The notes under the pieces are model-generated. The model saw only the letters and a list, made by a program, of their open reading frames with translations. It was not told the DNA's origin and did no database searches. Both the position numbers and the translations under genes were made by a program. 64,000 bases of DNA from Thalassotalea sp. HSM 43. Lineage in GTDB: Bacteria; Pseudomonadota; Gammaproteobacteria; Enterobacterales; Alteromonadaceae. Shown piece by piece: positions 35,753 to 44,725 of this stretch; the first letter of the stretch is position 1; the number at the start of each line of letters is the position of its first letter. The stretch lies in the NCBI RefSeq assembly GCF_004752005.1, contig NZ_CP038493.1, forward strand, positions 2,566,302 to 2,630,301, given 5' to 3'.

Positions 35753-36847
35753 TTATGCTACCGCGGGAATCTGCTGAGTTATGCAATGTATGTTGCCACC
35801 GCCAAGCAGAATCTCTCGAGCTGGTACACCAACGATGTCGTAGCCTGGGAACGCTTGTTGCAACACAGCTTTCGCGTCGTCATCGTATTTCGGATCCAAC
35901 AATGGCAGGATGATGCGCTGATTGGTGATCAGGAAGTTCGCATAAGAGCCTGCAAGGCGTTCACCTGCTTCGCGCTCCATACCGTCACAACTATCGATAC
36001 CTTGCGCTTCTTCTTCAGTGATAAAAAGAGGGCCTGGAATGTGCACTTTGTGCACTTTTATTTGGCGACCTTGAGCATCGGTTTCATTGGTTAAGGTTTT
36101 GTATGCGGCCTGAGAAATAGCGTACTGCGGGTCGTTTTCATCGTTGCACCAAGACAAGACCACTTCGCCAGGTTTAACTACATGAATCAGGTTGTCGACA
36201 TGACCATTGGTTTCGTCGTTATACAAACCGTTTTTGATCCAAATAACTTTTTCAATACTAAGGTGGTCTTTTAATACCTGCTCAATCTCTTCTTTGCTCA
36301 AATCAGGGTTGCGACTTGGGTGCAATAAACACTCTTCTGTGGTGTATAAAGTGCCTTCACCATCAACGTGTATTGATCCACCTTCGAGAACGATAGGAGC
36401 ACGATAGCGATCATTTCTCATCACTTCGCATATTTTACTCGCTACTTGATCATCTTTATCCCAAGGGAAATACAACCCATCGACCAAGCCGCCCCAAGCA
36501 TTAAATTCCCAATCTACACCACGGCGTTCACCTTGCGTGTTGATGACATAGCTTGGCGCAATATCACGCATCCAAGCGTCATCAGTGGTCATTTCAACAA
36601 CGCGAATCTTGTCTGATAGACGGCTTCTAGCGTTGTCGTATTGATCCGCTGAAACAGCCATGGTTACCGGTGTTACTTCGGCGATTGCTTCTGCGACATC
36701 AATAAATGTTTTTTGAGCGGATTTACCACCATTGCGCCAATTATCCGAGCGCTCTGGCCAGGCAATCCAAATTTCATCTTGTGCTTCGTGCTCACCAGGC
36801 ATGCGGAAACCATCGGCTGCTGGTATAGACTTCAATAACATACTCAT
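35753..36847 (-). CDS. aguA: Agmatine deiminase
   Basis: The enzyme hydrolyses agmatine to N-carbamoylputrescine and ammonia. The 364-residue protein has the guanidino-enzyme fold: [62 protein letters not shown] and the catalytic cysteine C355 in GGGNIHCIT. The frame extends to 36952, but the ATG at 36847 follows GGAG and starts the conserved domain, so I chose it. Two permeases flank it, and the carbamoyltransferase and kinase genes lie divergently. Confidence 0.96.
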   Translation of the reverse strand: MSMLLKSIPAADGFRMPGEHEAQDEIWIAWPERSDNWRNGGKSAQKTFIDVAEAIAEVTPVTMAVSADQYDNARSRLSDKIRVVEMTTDDAWMRDIAPSYVINTQGERRGVDWEFNAWGGLVDGLYFPWDKDDQVASKICEVMRNDRYRAPIVLEGGSIHVDGEGTLYTTEECLLHPSRNPDLSKEEIEQVLKDHLSIEKVIWIKNGLYNDETNGHVDNLIHVVKPGEVVLSWCNDENDPQYAISQAAYKTLTNETDAQGRQIKVHKVHIPGPLFITEEEAQGIDSCDGMEREAGERLAGSYANFLITNQRIILPLLDPKYDDDAKAVLQQAFPGYDIVGVPAREILLGGGNIHCITQQIPAVA

Positions 36848-36878
36848 GTGATTCTCCAGTAATTTGTCTACTAGGTTG

Positions 36879-36905
36879 GCCTGCTGACGAAAACCATCAG
36901 CAGGC
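36879..36905 (-). other. Intercistronic hairpin upstream of aguA
   Basis: GCCTGCTGA and TCAGCAGGC pair perfectly over a 9-base loop in the 70 bp between the permease and aguA. There is no T run, so it looks like a processing or stabilising stem. Confidence 0.6.
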
Positions 36906-36917
36906 GCATAGTTGAGG

Positions 36918-38324
36918 TTAGGCAGCAGGGGCGCTGGCCGGTTGTTTGGCAAGGCGTTTCATTGCCCCAGCAAGTAGGTATTCACCAACAGCTATGGTAA
37001 TGACAATGCCTATTGCTACTGGTGTTGTGTATGTCCAATCAATCACACCTGAGAAAATTTCAGGGAAAATGAACAACAACACAGCTTGAGCGATAAAGAA
37101 GGTACATACCGCAGCGATAGCGTATTGTGTTTTCATACCGCCAGGCACTTTGTACGGACGTGGTTTGTTTGGATCCAATTTGCGTAATTTAACGTGCGCA
37201 GGAAACATCAATAAATAAGGTAATAAGAATATGCATGAAGAAAATGCGAATACTGACCAGAATAATGCGTCACTTTCACCTGATGTTAAACCATACAGAA
37301 TGATAACAATGGCAGAAATGATACCTGTAATGTTGTTCGCACCAACCGGTGTTTTGTGAACAGGGTGTTCTTTAGCAACCGCATCAGGTAACTCGCCTTG
37401 CTGCGCTGCTTCCATTGCCGCACGACTGGCACCCATTGTCCAGGTTACCATATTGGCAATAAACGTTAATAACGCCAATGTACCAATGATGTAGACCATT
37501 GCAGTACCAACAGGACCATTACCAAATAATGTTTTCAAAGTGGCGATGATACCAGAGACAAGACCGACATCTTCTACTGGCAGAGCTAGCAAGATACCAA
37601 GCGTACCAAAGATGTATAAACCGGTCACAACGGCAGCCGATAACATAATCGATTTAGGGATATCTTTTTGTGGATCTTTAATGGCATTGCCCATACAAGC
37701 AACAAGTTCAAAGCCCAATAGGTTAAAGACAATAACAGGTAAGAAACCCAATGCGGAATCAAAACTTGGCGTCATAGTCGCTAAGCTAAATTCATTGGCA
37801 ACGCCATGTTCCATGGCGTACATAAAACCACCGACACCTAAAACAAGAATAACAACTACCTTGGCTAACGCACCGAGGTTGGTTACCCACACACCGGCGT
37901 CTACCGAAATATTACAGATGTTTATGGTGATTGCGGTTAACAGTACGCAAATTGCAATTTGCCACCATAAACCCAGACCTGGGAAATACATTTCAGCAAA
38001 CATACCAGCAAACATTATGTATACCGCCGGCATCCATAGAGCAACGTTTATCCAATAATAAAAGGTGGTTCTAACCGCCCATTTAGTGCCGAATGCACGC
38101 TTAACCCAATCGTAAATACCACCTTCACCTGGATAGGTCGTGCCTAACTCGGCGGAAATCAAACCATAAGGGATGACAAAAACGAATAATGTGATCAGCC
38201 ACCAGGTTATCGCTGATGGGCCAAGAGATGCTGAGGCGGTTAAGGTATCGATAACCAGTACCGCACAAACGCTGAAAAGGGTGAGGCTGGGTAAGCCCAT
38301 CTTTCCACTTGTTTCTTTAGACAT
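36918..38324 (-). CDS. APC-family permease, likely agmatine/putrescine transport
   Basis: The 468-residue protein has about twelve membrane helices and starts [42 protein letters not shown], typical of APC amine antiporters. It is the first gene of the operon with aguA. In lactic bacteria the agmatine deiminase operon has an agmatine/putrescine exchanger (AguD) in the same role, so exchange of agmatine for putrescine is the best guess. Substrate is inferred from context only. Its promoter probably lies at about 38437-38485 with an FNR-type site. Confidence 0.86.
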   Translation of the reverse strand: MSKETSGKMGLPSLTLFSVCAVLVIDTLTASASLGPSAITWWLITLFVFVIPYGLISAELGTTYPGEGGIYDWVKRAFGTKWAVRTTFYYWINVALWMPAVYIMFAGMFAEMYFPGLGLWWQIAICVLLTAITINICNISVDAGVWVTNLGALAKVVVILVLGVGGFMYAMEHGVANEFSLATMTPSFDSALGFLPVIVFNLLGFELVACMGNAIKDPQKDIPKSIMLSAAVVTGLYIFGTLGILLALPVEDVGLVSGIIATLKTLFGNGPVGTAMVYIIGTLALLTFIANMVTWTMGASRAAMEAAQQGELPDAVAKEHPVHKTPVGANNITGIISAIVIILYGLTSGESDALFWSVFAFSSCIFLLPYLLMFPAHVKLRKLDPNKPRPYKVPGGMKTQYAIAAVCTFFIAQAVLLFIFPEIFSGVIDWTYTTPVAIGIVITIAVGEYLLAGAMKRLAKQPASAPAA

Positions 38325-38455
38325 GACGCTACTCCACTTAATGTAACAATATTTTCTGAATCTTGTCGTTTGCCTTACTTATGTCGTTGTTAAGTGAGCG
38401 ACCAAGTGTGTTCGTAAACGTCAAGTGATTCAAATCGAGGTGGATGCTACATTCT

Positions 38456-38485
38456 CGATAAATATCGAAATTTGATGTAGATCAA
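38456..38485. promoter_or_regulatory. Composite element 1: CGATAAATATCG box plus FNR site
   Basis: CGATAAATATCG (38456-38467), a 4-bp gap, then TTGATGTAGATCAA (38472-38485), a perfect FNR consensus. With the FNR centre at -41.5 for minus-strand transcription, the -10 falls on TAGCAT (complement of 38444-38449, 4 of 6). The palindrome would then lie in the promoter spacer, a repressor-like position. Confidence 0.65.
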
Positions 38486-38664
38486 CGAATGCATCTTAAA
38501 TGGATAAATATCTATAAAATTATCATTTTGGGCGTTTTAACTGTTAATGGGTGTGGTTTTATGGGTTAAAAACTGTAACCTTGTAACTCATTGTAATTGC
38601 TTTGTTTAGTTGTGCTTAATGTTAGCTGTTTGTGGTAAATGAATGGTATTAAAAGGCAATTAAA

Positions 38665-38680
38665 GCCGATAAATATCGGC
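38665..38680. promoter_or_regulatory. Palindromic box GCCGATAAATATCGGC
   Basis: A perfect 7-bp inverted repeat with an AA centre, the longest copy of the box. Its centre is 22 bp (two helical turns) from the box in composite element 2, which suits cooperative binding on one DNA face. Confidence 0.6.
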
Positions 38681-38689
38681 ATAAATACC

Positions 38690-38719
38690 CGATAATTATC
38701 GAAGTTTGACCTAGATCAA
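38690..38719 (+). promoter_or_regulatory. Composite element 2: CGATAATTATCG box plus FNR-type site
   Basis: CGATAATTATCG (38690-38701), again a 4-bp gap, then TTGACCTAGATCAA (38706-38719), one mismatch from the FNR consensus. With that site at -41.5 for ptcA, the -10 position matches TACACT (38741-38746) within 1 bp. This is a class II activator layout. Confidence 0.65.
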
Positions 38720-38857
38720 TTCCTTGGCGTAAATCCTCACTACACTGGCCGCAAGTTTTGAATCAATCGATTTAAATCTGTTTTTTGGCTTTCGGCATAT
38801 CACTTTCTGAATTACCGATTTCCGCAATATAGATTATGTTTTATTGGAGCAGTTATT

Positions 38858-39904
38858 ATGAAACTACCATCAGCTACAGCAACCGACCTAAACAAACCAG
38901 GCCTTCGTCACTTCTTGAAAACTCAAGATTTCACTAAACAAGAATTGACTGAAATTCTTGATCTAATGACGCTGTTAAAGCAGGCGCGTAAGGACAATGC
39001 CGTTCCACAATTGTTCAAAGGCAAATCTGTTGCAATGATATTTGAACAGCCGTCGACTCGTACTCGAGTGTCGTTTGAAACAGCTGCAACAATTTTAGGT
39101 GGCCATGCGCTATTTCTTTCGCCAAAAGACATTCACCTTGGCGGTAAAGAGAATATTGCCGATACCTCTCGCGTGCTTTCTCGCATGGTAGATATCATGA
39201 TGGCGCGAGTCGATGACCATAAGACGGTTGCCGATTTAGCTGAACATGCCACGGTGCCGGTCATCAATGGTTTATGTGACTGGTTGCATCCAACACAAAT
39301 GATGGCTGACATCTTTACCATGATGGAACACTTGCCAGCAGGCAAAGACTTAAGCGATTTGAGTGTTGCCTTTGTTGGTGACGCGACCAATGTTGCCTCA
39401 GAGCTTATGTTCATTTGTACCAAGTTTGGTATGGACTACAAACACATTGGTCCTGCGAAATACCAAGTACCACAAAAGTGGATCGATATTGCTGAAGAAA
39501 ACTGCAGCTTATCCGGCGGTACATTGACCATCACTGAAGACACTAATGCGGTGGAAGGCTGTGACATTTTAGTTGCCGATAGCTTTTACTGGTTTGGTCA
39601 AGAAGCAGAAAAAGATGATCGTTTAGCGACGTTTATTCCTGAGTACGTAGTTGATCAAAGACTTATGGATAAAGCTGGACCTAACACTATGTTCATGCAT
39701 TGCTTACCAGCAAATGATGAGCGTGAAACGACGCGTGAAGTGATGGATGGCGACAACTCGCTAATCTTTGACGAAGCAGAAAACCGTCTAACAGCGCAAA
39801 TGGCGTTACTTGTGTACTTTACTCACAAGCACACCAAACCGGCAGACGATGCGATTGCTGCTGATCACGACGCCATTATCGGCGATTTCTTAACCAAGCT
39901 TTAA
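38858..39904 (+). CDS. ptcA: Putrescine carbamoyltransferase
   Basis: In the agmatine deiminase pathway this enzyme phosphorolyses N-carbamoylputrescine to putrescine and carbamoyl phosphate. The 348-residue protein is of the ornithine/aspartate carbamoyltransferase superfamily, with the carbamoyl-phosphate motif STRTR (66-70), HPTQ (144-147) and MHCLPA. The ornithine-binding SMG loop is missing and the segment reads ADSFYWFGQEAEKDD, as in putrescine-specific enzymes. aguA and arcC next to it support this. Catabolic ornithine carbamoyltransferase is the alternative. Confidence 0.85.
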   Translation: MKLPSATATDLNKPGLRHFLKTQDFTKQELTEILDLMTLLKQARKDNAVPQLFKGKSVAMIFEQPSTRTRVSFETAATILGGHALFLSPKDIHLGGKENIADTSRVLSRMVDIMMARVDDHKTVADLAEHATVPVINGLCDWLHPTQMMADIFTMMEHLPAGKDLSDLSVAFVGDATNVASELMFICTKFGMDYKHIGPAKYQVPQKWIDIAEENCSLSGGTLTITEDTNAVEGCDILVADSFYWFGQEAEKDDRLATFIPEYVVDQRLMDKAGPNTMFMHCLPANDERETTREVMDGDNSLIFDEAENRLTAQMALLVYFTHKHTKPADDAIAADHDAIIGDFLTKL

Positions 39905-39922
39905 TGCCTTGTTAGCAAACAA

Positions 39923-39949
39923 CAGTGTTTCGGCATAGCCGAAACACTG
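39923..39949 (+). other. Intercistronic hairpin between ptcA and arcC
   Basis: CAGTGTTTCGGC and GCCGAAACACTG form a perfect 12-bp stem with loop ATA and no T run. It may protect or separate the two mRNA parts. Confidence 0.7.
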
Positions 39950-39980
39950 AGTTTAAATTGAGATTGAATTGGAGTGAGTT

Positions 39981-40910
39981 ATGAGAATCGTTGTCGCTCT
40001 TGGTGGTAATGCTTTGCTAAAACGTGGCGAAGCTATGACCGCTGAAAACCAACTGTGTAATGTCAAAATTGCCGCTAGCGCTCTGGCAGAGCTTGCCAAA
40101 GAGCACGAAATTGTTATTGCTCATGGCAATGGTCCGCAAGTTGGCTTGCTGGCTTTACAGGCTGCATCTTATGAAACGGTTGCCCCGTATCCTTTGGATA
40201 TTTTAGGTGCCGAAAGTGTGGGTCAAATAGGTTATATGATTGAACAGCAAATGGGCAATATACTGCCGTTTGAACAAAAATATGCCACCTTGCTGACCCA
40301 AGTTGAAGTGGATGCCAATGACCCTGCATTTGCTGACCCGACCAAATTTATCGGTCCTGTTTACAGTTATGAACAAGCCGACCTTATCGCCAAAGAACGT
40401 GGCTTCACGTTTAAGCCCGATGGCGAATATTATCGCCGTGTTGTGCCGTCACCATTGCCTAAACGAATTTTTGAAATATCGGTTATTGAAATGTTGATAG
40501 AGCAAGGCGTGATCGTTACCTGTGCTGGCGGTGGTGGTATCCCAACCATGTATCAAGAAGATGGCACGTTAACCGGCGTTGAAGCGGTTATTGATAAAGA
40601 CAGAACGGCCTCTTTATTGGCACGAGAGATAAATGCAGACGCCTTATTGGTATTAACCGATGTTGATTCGGTATACCTAAATTGGGGTACGGATGAGCAA
40701 AAAGAAATTCGTACAGCATCCACTCAAGCCATGTCTGAATTTGGCTTTCCGGCAGGTTCTATGGGACCCAAAGTTGAAGCGGCAATTGAATTTGCGCAAG
40801 CAACTGGCGGCTTAGCCTGTATCGGTTCATTGGAAAATGCTAAGGCAATGCTTAACGGCGATGCTGGCACCACGGTGTTGAAAGATTGCGAGCAAACAGT
40901 CTACGCCTAA
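39981..40910 (+). CDS. arcC: Carbamate kinase
   Basis: The enzyme transfers phosphate from carbamoyl phosphate to ADP, giving ATP, carbon dioxide and ammonia, and so is the energy-yielding step of the pathway. The 309-residue protein begins [15 protein letters not shown] and has [22 protein letters not shown]-like [25 protein letters not shown] and the C-terminal [13 protein letters not shown] motif. Length is normal. It lies 76 bp after ptcA. Confidence 0.97.
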   Translation: MRIVVALGGNALLKRGEAMTAENQLCNVKIAASALAELAKEHEIVIAHGNGPQVGLLALQAASYETVAPYPLDILGAESVGQIGYMIEQQMGNILPFEQKYATLLTQVEVDANDPAFADPTKFIGPVYSYEQADLIAKERGFTFKPDGEYYRRVVPSPLPKRIFEISVIEMLIEQGVIVTCAGGGGIPTMYQEDGTLTGVEAVIDKDRTASLLAREINADALLVLTDVDSVYLNWGTDEQKEIRTASTQAMSEFGFPAGSMGPKVEAAIEFAQATGGLACIGSLENAKAMLNGDAGTTVLKDCEQTVYA

Positions 40911-40978
40911 TGGTTAATTAATATGTGTGTGGCTTGATGACGTTGCGGTTGTTGTCAAGCCAGCACTATGGAGTACAT

Positions 40979-41704
40979 ATGAAAACGGGTATTAAATTGT
41001 TGATGGGGGCCGCCCTGTTAACAGGCGCAGCAACACAGGCTGCTGAAGTGTCAACAACCATCAGTGCAACCGATGATTATCGCTTTCGCGGTATCTCTCA
41101 ATCCGCTGGCGATGCGGCATTGCAAGGCAGTTTAGATGTAGCCTTTGATAACGGCGTTTATGTTGGTGCTTGGGCCAGTAATATAGATTTTGGTGGCGAT
41201 GGCGATACTGAAGTCGATTATTACATTGGCTACTACACCGATATTACCGATGACTTAGGTATAGATGTTAGCTATTCATACTACACCTATCCGGGCTTAG
41301 ATTATGACAGTGATTATGGTGAAATCGCGACAACCTTATTTTACAAAGACTTTAGTATTCAAATGGCCTACAGCGATGATTTTGCCAATACCGATGAGTC
41401 GGCAACGTATGTCGCCATTGATTATCAAAAAGTAGTGATTGAAGAGTTAGGCTTTGCGCAAAATATTGCCATTGAGTTGCATGCTGGTCATAGTTCTGGT
41501 GATTACTGGGACGAATACGATATTGGCTCTTACTCAGACTATTCAGTCGGTGTCGCAACCGACATCAAAGGCTTCAACTTTAAAGTAGCCTACATGGTTA
41601 ATGACATTGATGACGAGGATGAAATTGGCAGTAATTCCGCATTCCGTAATGACAACGCCATTAACTTCTCAGTCTCAAAAACATTTTCCTTAGGAACCTT
41701 CTAA
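40979..41704 (+). CDS. TorF-type putative outer-membrane porin
   Basis: The 241-residue protein has a signal peptide (MKTGIKLLMGAALLTGAATQAA) and then alternating aromatic and polar strands typical of a small outer-membrane beta-barrel. The start ATDDYRFRGISQSAGDAALQGSLDVAFDNGVYVGAWASNIDFG matches the TorF/TIGR02001 family. The ATG at 40979 follows GGAG; the longer frame from 40925 lacks a signal at its start. It is 68 bp after arcC, so it may help agmatine or putrescine cross the outer membrane, but this is a guess from position. Confidence 0.85.
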   Translation: MKTGIKLLMGAALLTGAATQAAEVSTTISATDDYRFRGISQSAGDAALQGSLDVAFDNGVYVGAWASNIDFGGDGDTEVDYYIGYYTDITDDLGIDVSYSYYTYPGLDYDSDYGEIATTLFYKDFSIQMAYSDDFANTDESATYVAIDYQKVVIEELGFAQNIAIELHAGHSSGDYWDEYDIGSYSDYSVGVATDIKGFNFKVAYMVNDIDDEDEIGSNSAFRNDNAINFSVSKTFSLGTF

Positions 41705-41717
41705 TCTTCTATTGATT

Positions 41718-41781
41718 TGGTCTGACACGTATAAGTATCTTACTCTCCTCGCTTACTCTCGAGCTTATGCGTGTTAGGCCA
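41718..41781 (+). other. Long hairpin after the porin gene
   Basis: An 18-bp stem pairs 41718-41735 with 41764-41781; the three non-Watson-Crick positions are all G-T pairs, as if selected at RNA level. The loop is 28 bases and there is no T run. It could be a Rho-type 3' end or a small RNA element. Confidence 0.55.
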
Positions 41782-41886
41782 AGTTAATACCTCCGGCCTT
41801 GAATCAATCCGGTTAACTAAATTTATTGACGACATTACAGAGAAGCCTCAGTAATGCCGGAGAAATCTAGCGTTTAGTTTTAATCG

Positions 41887-43179
41887 TTATTGTTCTTTAT
41901 CGGTATGTTTTACTACCGCTCCTGATTTCATAACAAATGATACATTCATCACTGTTTCAATATTCTCTAACGGGTTTTCATCGACCGCAATGATATCGGC
42001 AAGAAGGTTTACTTTTATTCTTCCTCGATCTTCCACCCCTAATAATTCAGTGGCATTAATGGTCGCAGCTTGTAACGCTTGAGAATGGGTCATACCACGA
42101 GCGACTAATGCCAGAATTTCTGCTGCATTTTCTCCATGAGGTATTAGAGGGGCGTCACTACCCATAGCTATTTTCACATTTGATTTGATTGCTTGGATTA
42201 AACGCTCTTTCCCTAACGGCAGTACATACTCCGCTTTTTCACGTAACTTTGGATGCATTTTTTCTAACAACGGCTGTAGGTACTCAACTAACCCCGTCGT
42301 GGGAACTAAATAAGTGCCATTCGATTTCATTAATTCTATGGCTTTATCATTAATTAACGATCCATGTTCTATTGAGTCAACACCCGCTTCAATCGCAGCA
42401 ATAATACCTTGCGTCCCATGCGCATGAGCGGCGACTTTTATATCATGACGGTGTGCTTCATCTACAGCGGCTTTCATTTCTAGATCCGTCAATTGTTGTG
42501 CTCCTACCGAATCTTCTAACGATAAAACCCCAGCAGTTGCGTGGATTTTTATCACTTTAGCACCATGTTTAATTTGATATCTTACTGCTTTAACCACATC
42601 ATCAACGCTATTAACTACGCCGTGTTTTGGGCCGATTTCAATCAACCCTTCCGCAAATCCCATTGTCAGATCACCATGACCACCTTCTATGGTAACCATA
42701 TGACCAGCCGGAAAAATGCTTGGTGCTTTCACCCAACCTTCTTTACCCGCTTCCGATAATGCGACATTTGTTAAATCTTTAGTAATGTGGCCCTGACCCA
42801 CATTGCGAACTGTTGTGAAACCACCCATTAGGGTTAATTCAGCGTTTCTAACTGCTCTTATCGCGCCTTTACTGGCGTTTTCTTTCGTTAATATGTGATC
42901 AAAACTTCCGTCAAAATCGAGATCAAGGTGGGTATGCATATCAATCAATCCTGGCAGAAGGATTTTATTCTTTAAATCAATACGATGTACCTTATCGGGA
43001 AGCTGTTCAGGGTTAATCGCTTTAATCAGGCCATTTTCGATAAGAATATTAGCAGGGGAAACTAGTCTACCTTTATCAACATCCACATAGGATTTAGCTT
43101 GAATTAAAGTCGGTATTTCGTTGGCAGCTATGTCATAAGAGACAATCAAACAAACAATCAGGTAGATAACTTTTTTCAT
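41887..43179 (-). CDS. Exported amidohydrolase, prolidase-like
   Basis: The 430-residue protein has a signal peptide (residues 1-19) and a metal-dependent amidohydrolase fold. Metal ligands are H82 and H84 (GLIDMHTHLD), the carboxylated lysine in KVIKIHATAG, histidines in VAAHAHG and DSIEHG, and the aspartate in AMGSDAPLIPHGENA. The best matches from memory are imidazolonepropionase-like or Xaa-Pro dipeptidase-type enzymes that cleave acyl-proline or acyl-lysine peptides. The substrate cannot be fixed. It stands alone on the minus strand. Confidence 0.87.
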   Translation of the reverse strand: MKKVIYLIVCLIVSYDIAANEIPTLIQAKSYVDVDKGRLVSPANILIENGLIKAINPEQLPDKVHRIDLKNKILLPGLIDMHTHLDLDFDGSFDHILTKENASKGAIRAVRNAELTLMGGFTTVRNVGQGHITKDLTNVALSEAGKEGWVKAPSIFPAGHMVTIEGGHGDLTMGFAEGLIEIGPKHGVVNSVDDVVKAVRYQIKHGAKVIKIHATAGVLSLEDSVGAQQLTDLEMKAAVDEAHRHDIKVAAHAHGTQGIIAAIEAGVDSIEHGSLINDKAIELMKSNGTYLVPTTGLVEYLQPLLEKMHPKLREKAEYVLPLGKERLIQAIKSNVKIAMGSDAPLIPHGENAAEILALVARGMTHSQALQAATINATELLGVEDRGRIKVNLLADIIAVDENPLENIETVMNVSFVMKSGAVVKHTDKEQ

Positions 43180-43461
43180 TTTATTCTTCTCAATTGGTGG
43201 CGGTAAAGCCTGTATCTACAGATTAGCAGTAGCACTCAAGTCTTTCAATTATCATGATTTTTACCCCGTTTAGCTTTCTGCAGGTGGGGGCTGGTTCAAG
43301 ATTTTTTTGCGAAGATTCTGAGCTTTCGCTTAATATACAAATTATATTAATTGTAAGGGATTGCGGTTATCTGCGTATGGCGCAAGGTTGACGCTCATTG
43401 TCTGTAAAGGTAATGTCTGGTTTGAGTGAGAAGTAGACAGAGAATAGTTGTATAAAAAATA

Positions 43462-44118
43462 ATGAGTGAAGTAGATTTAGTTTTTTTAATTGTCATCCTA
43501 GTTGTCGGTGTGTTCACCTCTAAATTAGCCACCAAAAAGAAAGCAGACTTTAAAGAATCGGCTGACAAATTCATATCCGCCTATGGGTTTAAAAGGGTAA
43601 CCTCTATTTCCTCTGAGCTTCATAGGCATGGGTTTAGCATTTTCGATCTAGACGAAGATGGCTTATTAGAAAATATACTTTTAAAGACTAATGCTTCGAG
43701 TGATGTTTATCTTTTTGATTTCCAATATTCAATAAAAGATGGTGGTAGAAGTTCTCAATCTGCTACGCAACGTGTCGCCTTTATTAAGCTAAACAATGAT
43801 TTGCTATATAGCTTTGATCTCAAACCTGAAAGCTATTTTGACAAGATTAAACAAGCAATTGGTTTTGAAGATATCGACTTTGATGACTTTAAGAAATTCT
43901 CTAATAAATACGCTCTAAAATCTTCAGATAAGGAAAGAGTCGAAAAGAGCTTTCCACAAAAGCTAATGAAGATGTTAGAAGAAAAAGAAGGTGTATTTAT
44001 TGAGGCCAGAAAAAACTGCATTCTAATCTATATCAAAGGTGGCCATGAGCTTTCAGCATATGAGCCTTTATACAATGATGCAGTTGCGTACAAAAAGCTC
44101 CTTATCGAAAGCGTATAG
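43462..44118 (+). CDS. Membrane-anchored hypothetical protein
   Basis: I do not recognise this 218-residue protein. It has an N-terminal transmembrane helix (VDLVFLIVILVVGVFTS) and then a soluble charged domain that includes an aspartate-rich stretch (FSIFDLDEDGLLENILL) and YLFDFQYSIKDGGRSSQSATQRVAFIKL. It is AT-rich compared with the catabolic clusters and lies in a patch with small orphan genes, suggesting recent transfer. No ribosome site is strong before the ATG. Confidence 0.6.
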   Translation: MSEVDLVFLIVILVVGVFTSKLATKKKADFKESADKFISAYGFKRVTSISSELHRHGFSIFDLDEDGLLENILLKTNASSDVYLFDFQYSIKDGGRSSQSATQRVAFIKLNNDLLYSFDLKPESYFDKIKQAIGFEDIDFDDFKKFSNKYALKSSDKERVEKSFPQKLMKMLEEKEGVFIEARKNCILIYIKGGHELSAYEPLYNDAVAYKKLLIESV

Positions 44119-44220
44119 TGTTTAGTCTGCTTATGGCACAAAGCGGAAATAATTAGTTTCAAGTGATCTGACCCCTTGAAGCAGTAATACAGACAAAAAG
44201 ACAACCAACAAGAAGAACAA

Positions 44221-44529
44221 ATGCAAACTCTCAAAACACTAATCATCGCTTTTACATTGGTTATAGCACCAATCTCTTTATTTGCTAACTGGTCCTCATC
44301 AGAGGTTGAAGCACTTTGCCAATCAAGCAACTCAATCAAGACATACCAGCAGCTATCTTTAAAGGTAGAGGATAGTTTATTCAGCCAAGTAAGTGACCAG
44401 AAGGCAAGTGATGAGCTTGACAGAGTCTTCATTTACAGCGTGTTTAATTTTGCTCGTAACATCTGCCACATCACCTTGGACAACAACAATATTGTTAGCA
44501 TGACGTATGGACCAAGCCACCCTATCTAA
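44221..44529 (+). CDS. Small exported hypothetical protein
   Basis: The 102-residue product has a clear signal peptide (MQTLKTLIIAFTLVIAPISLFA) and a mature part of about 80 residues with two cysteines that could form a disulfide. A GAAGAA stretch lies before the ATG. No family is recognised. It lies between short repeated pieces (ATGGCACAAAGC at 44133-44144 and 44577-44588), which hints at a mobile or recombined segment. Confidence 0.55.
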   Translation: MQTLKTLIIAFTLVIAPISLFANWSSSEVEALCQSSNSIKTYQQLSLKVEDSLFSQVSDQKASDELDRVFIYSVFNFARNICHITLDNNNIVSMTYGPSHPI

Positions 44530-44725
44530 TATGACATACAGAGCACAGCCGAATACAAAGGGTGTTATGGCGGCTAATGGCACAAAGCAGCCCTTCAAAG
44601 TCACCTTTAACATAATGGGGATCCCATCCAAAAACACGATGGGATGACGCACAGGTTGTGCTAATGCAAATTGCTTCCAGGATGAAGGTTTATATTAGTG
44701 ACGGCGCTCTGTTTTTAGCTACGTT

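Larger units (their letters stand above)
38325..38857. promoter_or_regulatory. Divergent control region of the agmatine pathway
   Basis: This 533-bp region between the permease and ptcA has no gene. It holds four copies of a GATAAWTATC palindrome (38456-38467, 38503-38512, 38665-38680, 38690-38701) and two FNR-type sites (38472-38485, 38706-38719). The rest shows no further structure I can support. Confidence 0.75.

Noticed and set aside
36848-36952. Longer start of agmatine deiminase
   Set aside because: It enters the upstream permease gene and has no ribosome site; the ATG at 36847 follows GGAG.
44377-44652. Minus-strand 91-codon frame opposite the small exported protein
   Set aside because: The plus-strand frame has a clear signal peptide; the opposite frame has no recognisable start or motifs.
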